This document shows positions 36,855-45,891 of a stretch of DNA of 64,000 nucleotides, piece by piece. Below the pieces are notes generated by a model. It saw only the letters and a program-made list of their open reading frames with translations. It was not told where the DNA came from and did no database searches. Source of the stretch: Bartonella tamiae Th239. GTDB taxonomy: Bacteria; Pseudomonadota; Alphaproteobacteria; Rhizobiales; Rhizobiaceae. The position numbers and the translations under genes are program-made. The first letter of the stretch is position 1; every line of letters starts with the position of its first letter. The stretch spans positions 1,104,849 through 1,168,848 of the forward strand of contig NZ_JH725147.1 in the NCBI RefSeq assembly GCF_000278275.1. The letters are read 5' to 3'.

Positions 36855-37628
36855 GTGCTTACACTCTATGATAAAGAATTTTCATCACATCTGATGCTTG
36901 GTACTGCGCAATATCCTTCACCAGCAATTTTGCGTGATGCTGTTAATGCCTCAGGAAGTGAAATTGTTACCGTATCTCTTCGTCGTGAAACAGCTGGCGG
37001 GCAACAAGGTGGTCAGTTTTGGTCATTAATTAAAGATCTTAATGTCACAGTTTTACCTAATACCGCTGGTTGTTACAGTGTAAAAGAAGCGGTTACAACA
37101 GCTAAAATGGCGCGTGATCTTTTTAAAACAAAATGGATAAAACTCGAAGTCATCGGCAATTCTGATACACTTCAACCTGATGTTTTTGCTCTTGTAGAAG
37201 CCGCCCGTATTTTAACAGAAGATGGTTTTGAGGTTTTTCCCTATACAACGGATGACCTCATTGTTGCAGAAAAACTTGCTAATATTGGATGCAAAGTTAT
37301 TATGCCTTGGTGTGCCCCCATTGGCTCGGCTAGGGGACCACGTGATACTGATGGTTTGCGTGCTTTGCGTGCGCATTTTCCTGATTTTACATTGATTGTT
37401 GATGCAGGCATTGGTCGTCCTTCTCATGCTGCGGTTTCTATGGAGCTTGGCTATGATGGTGTTCTTCTTAATACGGCTGTTGCAAAAGCAGGAGATCCTG
37501 TTCTTATGGCTCAAGCATTCGCTAAAGCTATTGAAGCAGGACGTGATGCCTATAAAGCAGGCATGTTGGAACCACGTGATGTTGCGGTTCCTTCTACACC
37601 TGTTATTGGTCAGGCGGTATTTTCATGA
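36855..37628 (+). CDS. thiG: Thiazole synthase ThiG
   Basis: This 257-residue TIM-barrel enzyme has the Schiff-base lysine in WIKLEVIGN. It has the phosphate-binding segments [11 protein letters not shown] and [12 protein letters not shown] and the typical [12 protein letters not shown]. It joins deoxyxylulose phosphate, iminoglycine and ThiS sulfur to give thiazole phosphate. The start is GTG 36855, eight bases after a GGAGG that lies in the thiS end. Its stop overlaps the thiE start by four bases. Confidence 0.95.
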   Translation: MLTLYDKEFSSHLMLGTAQYPSPAILRDAVNASGSEIVTVSLRRETAGGQQGGQFWSLIKDLNVTVLPNTAGCYSVKEAVTTAKMARDLFKTKWIKLEVIGNSDTLQPDVFALVEAARILTEDGFEVFPYTTDDLIVAEKLANIGCKVIMPWCAPIGSARGPRDTDGLRALRAHFPDFTLIVDAGIGRPSHAAVSMELGYDGVLLNTAVAKAGDPVLMAQAFAKAIEAGRDAYKAGMLEPRDVAVPSTPVIGQAVFS

Positions 37629-38230
37629 AACTTGATCCGACTTATCTTATTGTCGATAGCGCTGAATGGATAGAACGTTTGGTCCCCCATGGTATCAAAC
37701 TCGTTCAATTGCGGATGAAAAATGTGAGTGAAGAAGAATTGCGGGCGCACATTCAACTAGCTAAAATCATTTGTCAAAACTATGATTGTCAACTTGTTAT
37801 CAATGATTATTGGAAAATTGCTATCGAAGAAAAATGTCAGTTCATTCATCTTGGGCAAGAAGATTTAGTAAATGCAGATGTAAATCTTATAAAACAATCA
37901 GGTATTAAATTGGGTATAAGCACACATGATCGTGCAGAACTTACTATAGCCAAAACATTAAACCCTGATTATATCGCACTTGGGCCTATTTATCCGACAA
38001 TTTTAAAAAAAATGAAATGGGCACCACAAGGTCTTGAAAAAATAAAACAATGGAAATTTCTCATCGGTGATATTCCACTTGTCGCTATTGGTGGGTTGAC
38101 ACCGCAAAGAGGTGTTGAAGTTTTAGAATCTGGCGCGAATAGTGCAGCAGTGGTTACGGATATTCTTTTTAACGATCATCCTGAAAAGCGAGTGGAAGAG
38201 TGGATTAAGGTGACAGAAAAATGGCGTTAA
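37625..38230 (+). CDS. thiE: Thiamine phosphate synthase ThiE
   Basis: This 201-residue TIM-barrel enzyme has [39 protein letters not shown] and [11 protein letters not shown]. It couples HMP pyrophosphate to thiazole phosphate. The start overlaps thiG (ATGA) and the end overlaps thiD by ten bases, so translation is coupled along the operon. The INDY form (INDR in most homologs) is a small deviation at the phosphate-binding loop. Overall length is normal. Confidence 0.9.
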   Translation: MKLDPTYLIVDSAEWIERLVPHGIKLVQLRMKNVSEEELRAHIQLAKIICQNYDCQLVINDYWKIAIEEKCQFIHLGQEDLVNADVNLIKQSGIKLGISTHDRAELTIAKTLNPDYIALGPIYPTILKKMKWAPQGLEKIKQWKFLIGDIPLVAIGGLTPQRGVEVLESGANSAAVVTDILFNDHPEKRVEEWIKVTEKWR

Positions 38231-38979
38231 ATCCGCGAATTTTAATTGTTGCAGGGACAGATCCAACAGGTGGAGCAGGTATTGTTCGTGATATTGAAAC
38301 TGCGGCACATATGCGGGTTGATGCAAGTATTGCCATTACATCTGTCAATGTCCAAGATGATATGTGTGTCTCACAAAAACATCCCATATCAGGTGAAATA
38401 ATTGCTCATCAAATGTCGGCTGTACTTCAAGCGCAAAAGATTGATGCTATAAAAATTGGTATGACGGGCACGTCTGATAGTATTGACGCAATCACGCAAA
38501 TACTCACTGCCTATCCAGTGGTACCAGTGATTTTTGATCCTGTTATTATGGCGTCTTCAGGCGGTTATTTAGTTGATAATGCCTGTATTGATGCTATAAA
38601 AGCAAAACTATTAAAACATTGTTATTGCGTAACGCCCAATCTCTTTGAACTTTCTCGTTTAAGCAATAGCGAACTTGCTGAAAATGAGCTCATAGCCATA
38701 GAACAGGCAAAAAACATTTTTAATTTTGGTGTACCAAACATTTTGATTAAAGGCGGACATGCTGCAGGTAAAACGTCAAATGATATATTATTAAACACAT
38801 CTACCCAAAAAATCTTTACCAATCCTCGTATAAATACCTCCATGAGAGGTACTGGTTGTATATTATCAACTGCAATAGCGTGTCATATTGCTCTAGGAAA
38901 ACACCTTAATACAGCCATTGAAGAAGCAAAAAACTATGTTTTTCATCTTTTGGAAAAAAACAAAAAATGTAAAATATAA
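38221..38979 (+). CDS. thiD: Hydroxymethylpyrimidine/phosphomethylpyrimidine kinase ThiD
   Basis: This 252-residue ribokinase-fold enzyme has GTDPTGGAGIVRDIETAA at the N-terminus, IKIGMTG and FDPVIMASSGG in the middle, NLFELSRL, and the anion-hole RGTGCILSTAIA near the C-terminus. It phosphorylates HMP in two steps. The GIVRDIET version differs from the common GIQADLKT of enterobacterial ThiD and, from memory, is the alphaproteobacterial form. It ends the thiamine operon. Salvaged HMP could feed it, since thiC is not adjacent. Confidence 0.88.
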   Translation: MALNPRILIVAGTDPTGGAGIVRDIETAAHMRVDASIAITSVNVQDDMCVSQKHPISGEIIAHQMSAVLQAQKIDAIKIGMTGTSDSIDAITQILTAYPVVPVIFDPVIMASSGGYLVDNACIDAIKAKLLKHCYCVTPNLFELSRLSNSELAENELIAIEQAKNIFNFGVPNILIKGGHAAGKTSNDILLNTSTQKIFTNPRINTSMRGTGCILSTAIACHIALGKHLNTAIEEAKNYVFHLLEKNKKCKI

Positions 38980-39579
38980 ATGATTAACTTTAATCAGCTA
39001 TAATGAGATCTTTTAATTGCTTTATGGTGAGTATGATCTTTTTGCTTATCAAAATATATTTATAAAAAAAGGTTTTTATAAAAAACTTAATTATAATTTT
39101 CTAATTTATCAAAAGGTTAATAATAATTATTTAAATAAAATATTCACTATAAAGAGAAGTTTACCTAAAAGCCAGACTGATCATCCATTTAAATGATTTC
39201 AGTCGTTTATGCTTCATTGTTTTATGACAACGATAGAGGTTCAGTTGAAGTGGACCAAAATCACTCATAAACCATATGAGAGAAATTATAAACGTTATGA
39301 AAGCTAAAGTTCTAGCAATGAGAGACAAATTATAGAGATGTTTTCAGCGTTACTTAAAGGCTGAAGAACGTCCATAGATCATAAACCTTTTAATATCAAG
39401 TATGCTATCCAATAATTGTGTCTACGGGTTAACAGTGGCATTCACTTTTAAAGGCTTTCGATCTTACGCGACACTATAACATTATTTCTGTCACCGGCGA
39501 AAAAAAAATTTCTTTGATTAACGCGGCTTGGTGGACTGAACCGTATTTTTGATGAACGCAGTCCTACACCAATACTTTC
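38980..39579. other. Non-coding or decayed stretch, 600 bases
   Basis: No intact gene was found. Scattered protein-like runs with stops and frame changes occur after 39.4 kb and may be the N-terminal part of the decayed transposase that follows. The first 400 bases are AT-rich and unassigned. Confidence 0.4.
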
Positions 39580-39990
39580 TATTATTGTTGTCTAGTGAGT
39601 GAAAAAGACTGAAAGTTGATATCTGCACGGTTATCAAGAATATCAAGGCTGGCCAGCACTATATTCTAACCGACACATACGGCAATGGCTCACAGCTATT
39701 GGATATATCGCTGACATTTAGGACAGCAACAAGCTTTCGACATTATTGAACAAGCTCTAGGACATATCTCACAATGACGAAATTTTTCTCCAATAGAAAG
39801 GAATGCAGGTGATAAACGCGCAACGGCTATGTCTCACGTTAAAAACTTTTCTATTGGGCGTATTCGAAGTATTGACAGTTTAAAAATCTTTGTTGTCGTC
39901 TCTCTAAGATGGATTGTAGAGCAAACTTTTGCCTGACTTGGACAATGTTAGTAATGGTAAAAATTGGGAGACTATCGTTGCTTATTGCGA
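39580..39990 (+). mobile_element. Relic of an IS5-family transposase
   Basis: Two recognisable blocks remain. The first (from 39633) reads IKNIKAGQHYILTDTYG, which matches the KKIKGRKRHILTDTxG block of IS5-group (ISL2-type) DDE transposases. The second (from about 39880) reads LRWIVEQTFA, then a stop and LGQC, which matches the RRWVVERTFAWLGRxRR block. The distance between blocks, about 260 bases, fits the family. They lie in different frames (one frameshift) and the second has several stops, for example TGA in place of Trp. Terminal repeats could not be located. The element is long dead. Confidence 0.65.
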
Positions 39991-40137
39991 AAAAGGGATG
40001 GTCATAACTTAAATCTGGAGCATAACAAGAGCTATCTCTATGCGGATATAAAAAGTACAAAATAATTATAAAATAGGCTTTAAGGTTGTATTCATTATTT
40101 TAAAATTTAAGCCAATTTTTTTTGAAAACGTACAAAT

Positions 40138-40170
40138 AAAAAACCGGCAGCAAATGCCACCGGTTTTTTT
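40138..40170 (-). terminator. Intrinsic terminator of the porin gene
   Basis: AAAAAACCGG (40138-40147) pairs perfectly with CCGGTTTTTT (40160-40169) around a 12-base loop that can extend the stem. On the minus strand the hairpin ends in a run of six T, 17 bases after the porin stop. This is a textbook rho-independent terminator. Confidence 0.88.
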
Positions 40171-40186
40171 GTTCGATACTAAAAAT

Positions 40187-41431
40187 TTAGAATGAACGTT
40201 GTAAACGAACCATACCTTGGAACGCATCTTGACCTTTTAAAGAGTCAACAATGTTAATCGTGTTAGATTGATTACGTACGCTATAATCATTATCCCAAGA
40301 AACATATGTCAATTCAGGAGTAATTGTAAGCCCAGGAACCAATTCATAGATCAAGTTAACTGATGCAGCAAATAAGTCTGAATCGTCGTATGAAACTTGA
40401 GCATTGAAGCTTGTTTTTGGATTAAATTTAAAGGTTGTACCGCCCCAAACAGACCAGTCACCACCCCAATCACCATAAATAGAATTAACTTGACGATAAA
40501 CACCATGACGAATTCCTAGACCGCCATTATAAGCGCGGGGAGTATAAGAATTATCTATGTTGTAGACATCATCAGCTGATTTATAACCACCCATGACCCA
40601 AACATTCCACTGATCAGTGACATTTAAATCAAGGCGAACTTTTGCAGCCCATTCTTCATAGTATGCATCATAAGCAGCAACTGCTGATAAACCACCCCAA
40701 CCTTGAACAAATTTCAAACCACCAATAACATTTGGTGTATAGTCATCAATTTGACCACTTAATTCTTTCACGTGATTATTAGCAACGTCACCAACAAAGC
40801 CATATTTATAGCCTATTGAATCGATATGATCATCTGTGCCTTGTTCAAGTCCCAAAATTGCAGAGAAACCGTTTCCAGCATTGAATGTATAGCTGATAAC
40901 ATTTGTACGGTCATAAGCAGCTGGATTTGCAACATCATCGTTGATTACATTACCAAAGTAACCTGTCCAATGGCTGAAAATTGATTCATCCATACCAACG
41001 CGCAATCCACCAAGTTCGATGAAAGCGAAACGAAGTTGACCTGAAGCGCTATCATCAGCATTGTTGTATTCAGCACCACCATCCCATTGCGAGCGTAACT
41101 CTATAAAAGTGCGCAATGTTCCAAGTTCAGTTTCTGAAGCTGTGTGGAAACGAAGTGTTGCACGTGTACGCCAAGCATATGTATCACGATCTCTACTGTC
41201 ACGTGTACGAGCATATACATTATCTCCGCCTTTAATATCAGCGCGGACATAACCAGAAAGACGCATGCAAGTTTCTGTACCAGGAATGTAGAAATATCCT
41301 GCACCATATGCATCGCAAACGCGTACGTATTCAACGGGCTCTGGTTCTGCAACAACAATATCAGCTGCACGTGCACCAGAAACTGCAACAAGCGCTGCAG
41401 CGGAGCCGAGAAGAAGGCTCTTAATGTTCAT
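40187..41431 (-). CDS. omp43: Outer-membrane porin, Omp43/Omp2b type
   Basis: This 414-residue protein has a signal peptide (about 1-22, ending GARA) and the mature start ADIVVAEPEPVEYVRVCDAYG. It contains CMRLSGYVRADIKGGD and a C-terminal beta-strand ending in Phe (MVRLQRSF), the signal for outer-membrane insertion. It belongs to the alphaproteobacterial porin family (Brucella Omp2b, Bartonella Omp43) that forms a 16-strand trimeric channel for small solutes. Bartonella Omp43 has been linked to binding host cells. The two cysteines CDAYG...TC near the N-terminus are conserved in the family. It has its own terminator and a long 5-prime region. Confidence 0.93.
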   Translation of the reverse strand: MNIKSLLLGSAAALVAVSGARAADIVVAEPEPVEYVRVCDAYGAGYFYIPGTETCMRLSGYVRADIKGGDNVYARTRDSRDRDTYAWRTRATLRFHTASETELGTLRTFIELRSQWDGGAEYNNADDSASGQLRFAFIELGGLRVGMDESIFSHWTGYFGNVINDDVANPAAYDRTNVISYTFNAGNGFSAILGLEQGTDDHIDSIGYKYGFVGDVANNHVKELSGQIDDYTPNVIGGLKFVQGWGGLSAVAAYDAYYEEWAAKVRLDLNVTDQWNVWVMGGYKSADDVYNIDNSYTPRAYNGGLGIRHGVYRQVNSIYGDWGGDWSVWGGTTFKFNPKTSFNAQVSYDDSDLFAASVNLIYELVPGLTITPELTYVSWDNDYSVRNQSNTINIVDSLKGQDAFQGMVRLQRSF

Positions 41432-41678
41432 ATCTGACCTCCAGTCAAAGTTTAAATTGGGTCGGGGTCTAAAGTTCAGAAATGAATCCCGATCCCCTTA
41501 ACCGAAAAAGTCGCACACAAGCGCTCCTTCTTCATGAGGTGAACATAGCTGTCGTTTTATAGGATTCAACTAAGAAAAGACATAAAGAGGGGTTATGCAA
41601 TGCATATCCGCCATGATTGTTGCAAAAAAGACACAATTTTGATTCATTAAAGGCTATTTTTCGACGATTTGTTAACAA

Positions 41679-41693
41679 TTTACATTGTGTAAA
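41679..41693. promoter_or_regulatory. Perfect dyad upstream of the porin gene
   Basis: TTTACA, three bases, TGTAAA forms a perfect 15-base inverted repeat about 250 bases before the porin start. It has the size of a transcription-factor operator. The rest of the 651-base gap (41432-42082) is AT-rich and without a gene. The regulator is unknown. Confidence 0.3.
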
Positions 41694-42082
41694 ACGGATT
41701 ATTTGAGAAAATTAACAACACGTTTTGTTTTTTTTAGAACGAATCAAAACTGTTTTTAAAATTTCAATTCTAACATTTAAAAAAACGTTGTTTGACTAAC
41801 ATTAGATGATAACACTCTTTATGTATAAGGAACATCTTTTAATAAATTTAAATGTTTTTTAATTTTGATTTTATGGGCGTGATGAAATGTGTTTTAAAAA
41901 TTTTTTTCTAAAATCTGATTCCTTCTTTGTGTTAAGGAATAATATATTCAAGGCATAATAAGATTTCATATTGGGTAAAAAATCTTTAATTATTCTTGAT
42001 CACTTAAGAAGTGAAGATTAATTTGTCGAAAAAACGCAAAATCGCTTGAACTTCTTCTTCAATCCGTTTATTCCCCGTTCTT

Positions 42083-42173
42083 GGAGAGGTGGCCGAGTGG
42101 TCGAAGGCGCTCCCCTGCTAAGGGAGTAGGGCTCAAAAGGCTCTCGAGGGTTCGAATCCCTTCCTCTCCGCCA
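42083..42173 (+). tRNA. tRNA-Ser (anticodon GCU)
   Basis: The 91-base sequence runs from GGAGAGG to CCTCTCC-G-CCA. The acceptor stem is perfect, the D arm is present, the anticodon stem/loop has GCT at 42117-42119, the variable arm is long as expected for serine, and the T arm reads GAGGGTTCGAATCCCTT. The 3-prime CCA is encoded. It decodes AGC and AGU codons. Confidence 0.97.
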
Positions 42174-42738
42174 GTTTTGATTTTATTATCTCATGTGATT
42201 TAAAATTAGCTTGAATTCAGAAACAAATATTCCATCTTTTTCGGATCAATTCATAAAGATTGATAGAACTTTGCTATAGAATGTATTTTTACGTTTTATT
42301 TTACTTTAAATTTATCCGTTTATAATGATGATTAGATGGCAATAATAAAAAATGGCTTTATGCATTTTACAATACGATTTAAATCAATATTTATTTAAGC
42401 TAAATACAATCGTGCTCAATCTGAGCTACGATATCTAAAAAAATCACTCATCATATGTTTTTATTTTACAATTACTGCTATAAAAATAATTGATTTAGAA
42501 TGCATTATTTTGCATGTTTTAATATAAGTTTAAACATATTACAGTGCACTAAATAATACTTATCAAATCATATAATCCATAATTTTAGATTTTTTTTTCA
42601 TTTTTAAAGAAATTTTAAAAAAAACGATTTCGTCACTTCAATAGGGCTAGAGTGTTATACTTTGTTTTAACTAATTTCTAACGATATTTTTAAGTAAAAT
42701 GACATTGCGTCTTTTTTTATGAATTTGAGACTGTATCA
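42174..42738. other. Intergenic stretch after tRNA-Ser, 565 bases, very AT-rich
   Basis: No gene, repeat of the tRNA 3-prime end, or integrase remnant was found. A TATACT at 42656-42661 could be a -10 element for the downstream monooxygenase cluster, but no good -35 box accompanies it. Confidence 0.45.
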
Positions 42739-43746
42739 ATGACAAAAAATATAAAACGTTTAGGTTTTTTTTCGCGTATTCTCGATAATGTGTCTGCTGA
42801 AGAACGTTATAGCTTGGCCGAAAAACAAATACTTCACGCAGAGCACCTTGGGTTTCACACGGCTTGGGTTGCACAACATCATTTTCATCCTGATGAGGGC
42901 GGTTTGCCTTCTCCCTTTGTTTTTCTTTCTTACTTAGCCGCAAAAACGCGCCAGATCCGTCTTGGCACAGGTGTTATTACACTTTCCATGGAAAACCCAA
43001 TACGCGTTGCTGAAGATGCAGCTGTTTTTGATTTGCTGGCGAATGGACGTATTGAACTTGGCTTTGGAACAGGTGGAACGCGCGAATCTTTTGAAGCTTT
43101 TGGTGTGGATCCAGATAAGCGAGGAGACATTTATGGGCATAATTTAACAATCTTGCGCAAGGCGCTTGCAGGCAAAGACCTGCACGCAGGAAGTTATCTT
43201 TATCCCGGTGCTTCTCATTTGCTCGATCATTTTTGGATGGCGACATTTTCGCCTTTGGGCGGAAAACTAGCAGGCGAAAGTGAAGATGGACTGATGTTAT
43301 CACGCACACAACCGCGTCCAAAAGGCATGGAAGATGCACCCTTAGATGATATTCAAAATCCTATTATTGATGCATATCTTGATGCTCTTCCTGATAATGT
43401 TCAACCAAGAATTATGGCATCGCGCAGTTTATTTGTAAGTTCAGATCGCGCCTATGCAAGAGCTATGGCTGAGAAAGGATTAAAAAAAGCAGCAAAGCGT
43501 TTTGAAAAGGTAGGACAATACACCAAAACAGAAAAATTAGATGATTTAATTGCTGCCTTTGATCAACATGTTGGTACACCTGAAGACGTTATACAGTCTT
43601 TAAAAAAAGATACGGCATTAGAAAGAGCGACAGATATTGTTTTTCAGGTGCATTCAGTAGACCCACCCCATGATGACATTATGAAATCCATTGAATTGAC
43701 GGCGAAAGAAGTGGCTCCATCCCTTGGCATAAAGCTTGCTATATAG
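42739..43746 (+). CDS. Luciferase-like FMN-dependent monooxygenase
   Basis: This 335-residue TIM-barrel protein of the LLM class has HLGFHTAWVAQHHFHPDEGG, IRLGTGVITLSMENPIRVAEDAAVFDLLANGRIELGFGTG and a C-terminal VFQVHS segment. The pattern and the two following AhpD-fold genes match the family I recall as KPN_01858. It probably oxidises a small substrate with reduced FMN supplied by a separate reductase. No reductase gene is adjacent. The substrate and product are unknown. Confidence 0.85.
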   Translation: MTKNIKRLGFFSRILDNVSAEERYSLAEKQILHAEHLGFHTAWVAQHHFHPDEGGLPSPFVFLSYLAAKTRQIRLGTGVITLSMENPIRVAEDAAVFDLLANGRIELGFGTGGTRESFEAFGVDPDKRGDIYGHNLTILRKALAGKDLHAGSYLYPGASHLLDHFWMATFSPLGGKLAGESEDGLMLSRTQPRPKGMEDAPLDDIQNPIIDAYLDALPDNVQPRIMASRSLFVSSDRAYARAMAEKGLKKAAKRFEKVGQYTKTEKLDDLIAAFDQHVGTPEDVIQSLKKDTALERATDIVFQVHSVDPPHDDIMKSIELTAKEVAPSLGIKLAI

Positions 43747-43817
43747 TCTTAAATTCGTAAATTGAGGCTATTATTCTGCTTTATCTTAAGTAAACCTTCT
43801 ATAAGGATTAAGATAAA

Positions 43818-44408
43818 ATGACAAAAAAAGATATTATTGATCAGCTTGTTGGTACATCGCTTTTATTAAGACAACGCCGACCTTTATCAATTGAATATAT
43901 TCAAAAAAGTTATGATTCTTTATTTAATGTTGAAACGCAATCATTTCTTCAAACGGAGCGTTTTGCAATGGCGAGTTTTGTAGCCATGCTTCATGATCAT
44001 AAATCTGCCATTCAACATTATACAGCTTTGCTCACTCATATAGCACCAGATTTGCTAGAACCTATTTCTTCGGCTGGACATCGTGCAAAAACTCATGGAC
44101 CTTATGGAAATTATCCTGATGGTCCTTTAAAAGTTGAAAATGTTGATGGGCTTCACTGGTCTTTAGAGAAAGACTTGCATGATATTTTAGGAGCGAAGCT
44201 TTCAAGTGGATTAGAGCATGCACATCGTCTTATTTTTCATCCACGTGATAGTAAAAAAGAGCATTTAGTGCATTTGTCAGATACAAATTGGGATGATAAT
44301 TCAATAGTCACATTATCACAATTGATCGCTTTTTTAAGTTTTCAATTGCGATTGGCAACAGGTTTGAGTGTTTTGAAAGAAAGCCAAAACGCTAATCTTA
44401 GCTCATGA
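43818..44408 (+). CDS. CMD-domain protein (Avi_7170-type)
   Basis: This 196-residue helical protein has the AhpD/carboxymuconolactone-decarboxylase fold. It carries RFAMASFVAMLHDHKSAIQHY and, near the C-terminus, IVTLSQLIAFLSFQLRLATGL. It has no cysteine at all, so it cannot be a CxxC peroxidase itself. The order after an LLM monooxygenase and before an AhpD-like gene fits the family I recall as Avi_7170. AAGGA lies before the ATG. It may be a non-catalytic partner of the next protein. The function is unknown. Confidence 0.75.
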   Translation: MTKKDIIDQLVGTSLLLRQRRPLSIEYIQKSYDSLFNVETQSFLQTERFAMASFVAMLHDHKSAIQHYTALLTHIAPDLLEPISSAGHRAKTHGPYGNYPDGPLKVENVDGLHWSLEKDLHDILGAKLSSGLEHAHRLIFHPRDSKKEHLVHLSDTNWDDNSIVTLSQLIAFLSFQLRLATGLSVLKESQNANLSS

Positions 44409-44486
44409 AAGTCGACTTGGTAAAGATCAGTCTATGAGTGATCGAAAAACCTGATCGTTGATGATAATATATTTGGAGTGTTTAGA

Positions 44487-45101
44487 ATGAATAAGAAGAC
44501 GCTGAAAACTGAGATGACTCATCTAGTTCCAAATGTATTTTCACGTGATTTTTTGGATTGGTTTGCTTGGATTGATCCTATTGATGAGACTGATTTAACA
44601 GATCGTCAACGTCAAGCTCTTGTTGATTCTGCACGCGCAAAGTCGACATATTTTACATTATTGGCCCGTGATCCTGATATATTGGAAGCTCGTACACTGA
44701 CAGATAAAGATATTTTTTATAATGTTAAGGATGGATTATCACGTGCTGAGCGAGAATTGGCAGCGGCTGCTACCTCACGTTTTAATGGGTGTATTTATTG
44801 TGCATCCGTTCATGCGCGACATGCAGAACATTATTCAAAAAAAACTGAAGATATTGATAAACTTTTAAAAGAAGGTGTGAGTGTTGAGCTCGGAAAAAGA
44901 TGGGATGCACTCGTCAAGGCTTCAGTAGCCTTGTCAGAAACACCATCGACATTTTCTTCTTCGCATATAGCTGCTTTACACGACGCTGGATTTAATGACG
45001 AAGAAATTATTGATATTATTCATTCGTCCAGTTTTTTTAATTGGGCTAATCGCTTAATGCTTTCTCTCGGTGAACCTGAAATTCAAAAAAAAGATGCATG
45101 A
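44487..45101 (+). CDS. AhpD-fold peroxidase-related protein (Avi_7169-type)
   Basis: This 204-residue protein has the AhpD redox motif GCIYCASVHARHAEH (CxxC followed by His), typical of alkylhydroperoxidase-like enzymes. The N-terminal region VPNVFSRDFLDWFAWIDP and the C-terminal FFNWANRLMLSLGEP fit the peroxidase-related family. I chose the ATG at 44487, eight bases after TTGGAG; a GTG at 44478 is also in frame. It ends the three-gene cluster and stops one base before the convergent hmuV stop. It may remove peroxide or an organic peroxide formed by the monooxygenase. Confidence 0.8.
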   Translation: MNKKTLKTEMTHLVPNVFSRDFLDWFAWIDPIDETDLTDRQRQALVDSARAKSTYFTLLARDPDILEARTLTDKDIFYNVKDGLSRAERELAAAATSRFNGCIYCASVHARHAEHYSKKTEDIDKLLKEGVSVELGKRWDALVKASVALSETPSTFSSSHIAALHDAGFNDEEIIDIIHSSSFFNWANRLMLSLGEPEIQKKDA

Positions 45102-45102
45102 T

Positions 45103-45891
45103 TTAATATGAAGCAGATTGTGGTAATATAAAGGGAACATTTTGAGCAGGCAGTGCGCCCACTGTAAGATTGCATTGATAAACTTTGCGAATATTTTCTG
45201 TTGTAAGAACAGTTTTTGGAGTGCCTTCTTCTATGACTTTTCCTTGCTGAAGTAAAACAATTTTGTCGCTATAATGTGCGGCTAAATTCAAATCATGAAG
45301 AATAGCCAGAACACCGCCACCAGAACGAGAAAATTGCTGTGCTATTTGCATAACAATCATTTGGTGATGAATATCAAGACTGGCGACTGGCTCATCAAGT
45401 AAAAGCCAACAAGGATTTTCATGATAGACTGGTTCCCATATTTGACAAAGCACACGGGCAAGTTGCACACGAGCTTGCTCGCCCCCTGACAATTCTTGAT
45501 AATAGCGGGGTTCATAACCTTGAAGATCAACTTTTTGCAAAGCACGCTCAGGCAGTATCATTCGTTGTTCTTCGTTAATATTTTGTCCAGAAGAAAGCCC
45601 CAGTTCAACCACCTCACGGACAAGAAAAGGAAAACTCATTGATGTTGATTGTGGTAAAACAGCACGAATGAGAGCCAATTGAGCATGATTCATAGATTTA
45701 AGATCGGTCCCATTAAAATAGATCTTGCCTTGATAGGGTAAATCACCGCTTAATACTTTCATAAAAGTTGTTTTTCCAGATCCATTGGGTCCGACAATTG
45801 TGGTTATTTCGCCTGCTTTTGCTTGAAAATCAATCTCATGTAAAATTTTGTTTTTCCCTCTAAAGGCATTTAATTTTTCTGTTTTTATCAT
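45103..45891 (-). CDS. hmuV: Heme ABC importer ATP-binding protein HmuV
   Basis: This 262-residue ATPase has Walker A (VGPNGSGKTTFMKVL), the signature LSGGEQARVQLARVL, Walker B (CWLLLDEPVASLD) and the H-loop His in AILHDLNLA. It powers heme import through the HutC permease. It is the last gene of the minus-strand operon hemS-hutB-hutC-hmuV, and its start overlaps the permease stop by four bases. The extended signature with GGEQ is typical of heme and vitamin-B12 importers. Confidence 0.93.
   Translation of the reverse strand: MIKTEKLNAFRGKNKILHEIDFQAKAGEITTIVGPNGSGKTTFMKVLSGDLPYQGKIYFNGTDLKSMNHAQLALIRAVLPQSTSMSFPFLVREVVELGLSSGQNINEEQRMILPERALQKVDLQGYEPRYYQELSGGEQARVQLARVLCQIWEPVYHENPCWLLLDEPVASLDIHHQMIVMQIAQQFSRSGGGVLAILHDLNLAAHYSDKIVLLQQGKVIEEGTPKTVLTTENIRKVYQCNLTVGALPAQNVPFILPQSASY

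Noticed and set aside
39851..40060. Minus-strand 69-codon open frame
   Set aside because: It lies antisense to the decayed transposase and has no similarity or start signal of its own.
42083..42738. tRNA-Ser as attachment site of an integrative element
   Set aside because: No integrase, no second copy of the tRNA 3-prime end and no flanking direct repeat were found in the window.
43818..45101. Frameshifted single gene split into two
   Set aside because: The CMD and AhpD-like proteins each have a full fold, their own ribosome binding sites and a 78-base gap, so they are two genes.
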